This document shows positions 6,076 to 9,481 of a DNA stretch of 9,481 bases, piece after piece. Both the position numbers and the translations under genes were made by a program. The notes below the pieces were generated by a model that saw only the letters and a list, made by a program, of their open reading frames with translations, did not search any database and was not told the DNA's origin. Positions within the stretch are counted from its first letter, which is position 1, and the number at the start of each line of letters is the position of its first letter. Origin of the DNA: an uncultured Lachnospiraceae bacterium (GTDB lineage Bacteria; Bacillota; Clostridia; Lachnospirales; Lachnospiraceae); the NCBI GenBank assembly GCA_910585895.1, contig CAJUHY010000078.1:1-9481 (forward strand), read 5' to 3'.

Positions 6076-8166
6076 TTATTCTTCTCCGTTATCCAGTTTG
6101 TTTTTCCTTGCCTCTACTTCCTTCTCCTGAATATCGGACGGCGTCTGCTCATATCGCGCAAATTCATAAGAGAACAACCCGCTGCCGCCAGTCATGGAAC
6201 GAAGATCTGTCATATAACCATAAATTTCCATATACGGCACATCTGCAGTAACTTCGGTCTTTCCTGCCTCTGCAGGATTCATCCCCAGCACACGTCCGCG
6301 GCGTTTATTCAAATCACCCATGACATCTCCGGTATACTTATCGGGAACAACCACTTTCATGGTTGCAATCGGCTCTAACAATACCGGGGAAGCTTCCATG
6401 ATTCCTTTCTTAAATGCCTGAATAGTTGCCATTTTAAACGCCATCTCCGAAGAATCTACCGGATGGTAAGAACCATCGTATAACACTGCCTTAATGCCCA
6501 CAACCGGATATGCTGCCATCGGCCCTTTCAATACGGACTCCTGCAGACCTTTCTCTACTGCCGGGAAATAGTTCTTAGGAACGGCGCCTCCTACTACCTG
6601 CTGCTCAAATTCATACGTTGAATCCAAATCGCCGCTGGGTTCAAACGTCATCTTTACATGCCCATACTGCCCATGTCCGCCCGACTGTTTTTTATATTTA
6701 TATTCCACATCGGATTTCTTACGGATTGTCTCGCGGAAAGCAATCTTCGGACGGCTCAGTTCAATCGTTACTTTATAACGCTCCGCCAGTTTGCTCACCA
6801 CAACTTCCAGATGCTGGTCGCCGATGCCGTAAATCAAGGTCTGCCCATTGGCGCTGTCGTTCTCTACTTTGAGAGTCAGATCTTCCTGCATCAGCTTCTG
6901 CAATGCCTGAGAAACTTTATCTTCATCCCCTTTATTCTTCGTCCTATAACGCTTATATGTATAAGGTGTGGAAATCTGTGTCTTTCCATAGACAACCGGG
7001 GTTGCTTTCGTGGACAGCGTGTCGCGTGTCGTTGACTTCGTCAATTTTGCCAATGCACCCAAATCGCCGGCATGAAGTTCCGGTACTTCCTCCGCCTTAT
7101 TACCGCGCATCACGTACAGCTTGCCGATTTTCATTTCCTGTGCTTTCTCTTCATTGTACAGGACGTCGTCGGTCTTCAATACACCAGAATTCACCTTAAT
7201 TAAGGAGTATTTACCAATAAATGGGTCTGCAATCGTCTTGAAAATATATGCGCTCTTAGCTTTTGCAATATCGTAATCACCGTCAAAGACTTCATTGGTC
7301 TTCATATTGACGCCTTTACAGGGACGTTTCTCAGGACTTGGCAAGTACTTGATAATATCATCCAACAAAGTGTAGACACCCTGTACCAAAGTACTGGAAC
7401 CCATGGAAATAGGCACGATGCTTCCATCTACCACATTGGTGCGCAGCGCAGAACGAATCTCAAACTCGGAAAACTCTTCTCCTGAGAAATAACGGTCCAT
7501 AAACTCTTCGCTCGTCTCGGCAACCGCCTCCATCAAAGCCTCACGGCAAATTTCCAAATTATTCTGGGAATAATCGGGAATCTCTGCCTCTACAACTTCT
7601 CCTTTATCATTCCAGCGGTTACCAGTCTGCGCTACCACATTAACATAACCGACAAATTTCTCATTCTCACGGATTGGCAGATGGAACGGCGCAATCTTCT
7701 TGCCGTACATCTCCTGCAAATCTTCCACAACCTGGCGGAAACTTGCGTTGTCGTCATCCATCTCGGTAACGAATACCATGCGCGGAATCTTATATTTCTC
7801 ACAGATATCCCATGCTTTCTGCGTTCCTACTTCCACTCCGCTCTTACCGGATATCACGATAATTGCCGCATCGGCGACACTGACTGCCTCTTCCACTTCA
7901 CCCACAAAGCCGAATGATCCCGGTGCATCCAAAAGGTTAATCTTCGTATCTTCCCAGATAACCGGTACTACTGATGTATTAATAGAAAAAAGACGCTTGG
8001 TTTCTTCTTTGTCGTAATCACTAATGGTATTGCCATCTGTGACCTTTCCCATCCGCTTGGTAATACCGGACAGATACGCCATTGCTTCCACCAAAGTCGT
8101 CTTTCCACTACCACCGTGTCCTAAAAGGACAACGTTCCTTATCTTATCCGTTGTATACACATTCAT
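6076..8166 (-). CDS. EF-G paralogue (EF-G-like translational GTPase) with divergent G motifs
   Basis: This 696-residue protein has the full five-domain EF-G layout. EF-G moves tRNAs and mRNA on the ribosome; paralogues of this type have other or unknown roles. The G domain (1-280) has an intact P-loop GHGGSGKT (16-23), a switch I with Ser61 where RGITI has Thr, switch II DAPGS (80-84) in place of DTPGH, TEMD (134-137) in place of NKMD, and GSS (256-258) in place of the G5 GSA. Domain II is about 295-390, III about 395-475, IV about 476-600 (SGGHGQYGHV at 495-504, SYHPVDSSEMAFK at 566-578) and V about 600-685 (TGDVMGDLNKRRG at 612-624). The ATG has GGAGG (minus strand, 8174-8178) at 7-base spacing. 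It stands outside any visible ribosomal operon (no rpsL, rpsG or tuf), which fits a paralogue rather than fusA. It diverges from tyrA and precedes the chemoreceptor. Confidence 0.93.
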   Translation of the reverse strand: MNVYTTDKIRNVVLLGHGGSGKTTLVEAMAYLSGITKRMGKVTDGNTISDYDKEETKRLFSINTSVVPVIWEDTKINLLDAPGSFGFVGEVEEAVSVADAAIIVISGKSGVEVGTQKAWDICEKYKIPRMVFVTEMDDDNASFRQVVEDLQEMYGKKIAPFHLPIRENEKFVGYVNVVAQTGNRWNDKGEVVEAEIPDYSQNNLEICREALMEAVAETSEEFMDRYFSGEEFSEFEIRSALRTNVVDGSIVPISMGSSTLVQGVYTLLDDIIKYLPSPEKRPCKGVNMKTNEVFDGDYDIAKAKSAYIFKTIADPFIGKYSLIKVNSGVLKTDDVLYNEEKAQEMKIGKLYVMRGNKAEEVPELHAGDLGALAKLTKSTTRDTLSTKATPVVYGKTQISTPYTYKRYRTKNKGDEDKVSQALQKLMQEDLTLKVENDSANGQTLIYGIGDQHLEVVVSKLAERYKVTIELSRPKIAFRETIRKKSDVEYKYKKQSGGHGQYGHVKMTFEPSGDLDSTYEFEQQVVGGAVPKNYFPAVEKGLQESVLKGPMAAYPVVGIKAVLYDGSYHPVDSSEMAFKMATIQAFKKGIMEASPVLLEPIATMKVVVPDKYTGDVMGDLNKRRGRVLGMNPAEAGKTEVTADVPYMEIYGYMTDLRSMTGGSGLFSYEFARYEQTPSDIQEKEVEARKNKLDNGEE

Positions 8167-8202
8167 ATGCCTTCCTCCAATACAATTTATTTTAATGTCT
8201 AT

Positions 8203-8231
8203 ATTTTACTAAAATTTTTAGAAAAAAACAA
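8203..8231 (-). promoter_or_regulatory. Promoter of the EF-G paralogue
   Basis: On the minus strand TTGTTT (8226-8231), a 17-base spacer and TAAAAT (8203-8208) form a sigma-A-type promoter in very AT-rich DNA. Transcription would start about 30 bases before the ATG. Other AT-rich hexamers nearby could also serve, so the exact placement is uncertain. Confidence 0.5.
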
Positions 8232-8257
8232 CCTTTTTATTCAAATTTTACAACGTA

Positions 8258-8286
8258 TTGACTTTTTTTCTCTTTTCCCTTACCAT
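8258..8286 (+). promoter_or_regulatory. tyrA promoter (sigma-A type)
   Basis: TTGACT (8258-8263) and TACCAT (8281-8286) are separated by exactly 17 bases, and the implied leader is about 30 bases. No attenuator, T-box or leader peptide fits in so short a leader, so any control by aromatic amino acids must act elsewhere, for example through the ACT domain of the enzyme. The promoter is back to back with that of the EF-G paralogue, whose -35 lies about 27 bases away. Confidence 0.65.
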
Positions 8287-8322
8287 AGATGGAGATTATT
8301 TATTCACATTCAGGAGGAGACT

Positions 8323-9414
8323 ATGTTACCTGATAAGATTGGTTTTGTAGGTCTTGGGCTTATCGGCGGTTCTATTGCCAAGACCATCCACCGCATTTAC
8401 CCGCATATCACATTGATTGCATACGACTTAAATACGCAGGCCTTATCGCTTGCCATAGAGGAATCCGTGATTTCCCACGGCTTTACGGAATTGGGAGAAG
8501 ACTTTGCCCAGTGCCGCTATATTTTCTTATGCGCGCCTGTGCAGAAAAATGCAGAATATCTTGCAAAGCTGTCTGCTTTTGCCGGAAAAAACTGCATTAT
8601 TACCGATGTCGGCAGCGTAAAAAGCTATATCCATGAAGTTCTGCCCGATAAAATCGCCCCCTATTTCATCGGCGGACATCCCATGACAGGCTCGGAGAAA
8701 AGCGGGTACGCCCATGCTACTGCTTATCTTCTGGAAAATGCTTATTATATCCTCACGCCATCTGATAAGATGGAAAGAAGCCTTGTGCAGGAATTTAAAG
8801 AATTTATCGCCTCCCTGGGCGCGATAACCATGGTATCCGACTATAAATCGCATGATTTTATTACGGCTGCCATCAGCCATCTGCCGCATATTCTGGCTTC
8901 TAACCTGGTTAACCTGGTACAGGATATTGACAATGAAACGCAGACTATGAAAGAAGTTGCCGCTGGAGGATTCCGTGATATCACAAGAATTGCCTCCTCC
9001 TCCCCAGTCATGTGGCAGCAAATCTGCCTGACAAATCAGGCGCAGATTATAAAACTGATTGATTTGTTCATAGATTCACTGAAAACGACAAGAGAGCTGA
9101 TTTATGATTCACAAAGCCAGCAATTGTTTGATTTTTTCCAAAGCGCCAAGGACTATCGGGATTCTCTGACTATCACCAGTGCCGGTCCCTTGCCCAAGGT
9201 ATATGAAATCTACTGCGATATGGTGGATGAGACCGGCGGAATTGCTGCCCTTGCCACCATTCTGTCAGGCCACGGTATCAACATCAAGAATATCGGCATC
9301 ATCCACAATCGGGAATTTTTAGATGGGGTGCTGCATATGGAATTTTATGAGGAAGAGGCGAGAAAAAATGCAGTTGCCCTGTTGCGTCAATACCATTATA
9401 CTGTATATGAATAA
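8323..9414 (+). CDS. tyrA: Prephenate dehydrogenase with C-terminal ACT domain
   Basis: This 363-residue enzyme oxidatively decarboxylates prephenate to 4-hydroxyphenylpyruvate, the committed step to tyrosine. The N-terminal Rossmann fold has GLGLIGGS (Gly10, Gly12, Gly15) and an acidic Asp35 at the end of strand 2, which favours NAD over NADP. Catalytic-region motifs are TDVGSVK (94-100), GGHPMTGSEKSG (117-128, His119), ISHLPH (184-189) and GFRDITRIA (216-224), corresponding to the Ser, His and Arg residues known in Aquifex TyrA. An ACT domain (about 291-363) suggests feedback control by an aromatic amino acid. The frame is open back to 8167, but the ATG at 8323 has AGGAGG (8312-8317) five bases upstream and the longer form would span the promoter. 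It is a stand-alone TyrA with no chorismate mutase fusion. The next gene starts 20 bases on. Confidence 0.96.
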   Translation: MLPDKIGFVGLGLIGGSIAKTIHRIYPHITLIAYDLNTQALSLAIEESVISHGFTELGEDFAQCRYIFLCAPVQKNAEYLAKLSAFAGKNCIITDVGSVKSYIHEVLPDKIAPYFIGGHPMTGSEKSGYAHATAYLLENAYYILTPSDKMERSLVQEFKEFIASLGAITMVSDYKSHDFITAAISHLPHILASNLVNLVQDIDNETQTMKEVAAGGFRDITRIASSSPVMWQQICLTNQAQIIKLIDLFIDSLKTTRELIYDSQSQQLFDFFQSAKDYRDSLTITSAGPLPKVYEIYCDMVDETGGIAALATILSGHGINIKNIGIIHNREFLDGVLHMEFYEEEARKNAVALLRQYHYTVYE

Positions 9415-9434
9415 CAAACAAGCGAGGTAACAAT

Positions 9435-9481
9435 ATGCAAATTTCAGACAAGTATTCTTTTCATGGGGAACTGTCCGTTCC
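9435..9481 (+). CDS. aroA: Probable 3-phosphoshikimate 1-carboxyvinyltransferase (EPSP synthase), first 15 codons
   Basis: Only the first 15 codons and two bases are in the window. An ATG at 9435 follows GAGGT (9424-9428) at 6-base spacing, 20 bases after the tyrA stop, so the two genes are almost certainly in one operon. The N-terminus, MQISDKYSFHGELSV and then a codon starting CC (Pro), resembles the start of AroA, where a G-x-[LI]-x-[VI]-P segment leads into the GDKSISHR phosphoenolpyruvate/shikimate site. AroA makes EPSP, upstream of chorismate in the same pathway as tyrA. With so little sequence, the call rests on this resemblance plus context; the pathway fit strengthens it. Confidence 0.6.
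   Translation, partial: MQISDKYSFHGELSV

Noticed and set aside
8167..8322. N-terminal extension of TyrA by 52 codons from an ATG at 8167.
   Set aside because: It would overlap both divergent promoters and abut the start of the opposite gene; the Rossmann fold begins right after the ATG at 8323, which has AGGAGG upstream.
1..9481. Search for insertion sequences, CRISPR repeats, tRNA genes, toxin-antitoxin pairs or defence genes.
   Set aside because: No terminal inverted repeats, spaced direct repeats, cloverleaf sequences or recognised defence domains were seen; every large frame belongs to a housekeeping or signalling family.

Overview
The window looks like a core chromosomal segment of an anaerobic Firmicute of the Clostridia, most likely a gut Lachnospiraceae member. 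This is inferred from strong AGGAGG-type ribosome binding sites, TTGACA/TATAAT-like promoters, moderate GC with AT-rich intergenic DNA, and the resemblance of the proteins to clostridial families. There is no sign of a mobile element, CRISPR array, rRNA or tRNA. Almost all of the window is coding, and no gap between genes exceeds about 200 bases.

Layout from left to right: (1) the first 649 codons of leuS (leucyl-tRNA synthetase) on the minus strand, running off the left edge, with its own promoter and a short leader. (2) Divergent from it on the plus strand, a cytoplasmic Cu/Zn superoxide dismutase-family protein. (3) A bidirectional terminator, then a convergent minus-strand SGNH/GDSL esterase or acyltransferase resembling Mycobacterium smegmatis MsAcT. 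(4) A 64-residue minus-strand gene of unknown function with a near-perfect Shine-Dalgarno, a good promoter and a terminator. (5) A 725-residue methyl-accepting chemotaxis receptor (minus) with an unusually long hydrophilic N-terminus. (6) A 696-residue EF-G paralogue (minus) whose G domain has non-canonical G3 and G4 motifs. (7) A divergent AT-rich promoter region, then tyrA (prephenate dehydrogenase with an ACT domain, plus) followed 20 bases later by the first codons of a gene that is probably aroA (EPSP synthase), cut by the right edge.

How the genes work together: tyrA and the probable aroA form the start of an aromatic amino acid operon. The EF-G paralogue, chemoreceptor and 64-residue gene lie head to tail on the minus strand with gaps of 123 and 73 bases, but each shows its own candidate signals, so a single transcript is only possible. 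The remaining genes look like independent units.

I do not see a convincing new multi-gene system. The items most worth a second look are the degenerate GTPase motifs of the EF-G paralogue, the uncharacterised 64-residue protein, the MCP leader (a nested stem-loop or a sigma-28-like promoter), and the SOD-family protein, which has no signal peptide and carries Lys at the usual active-site Arg.
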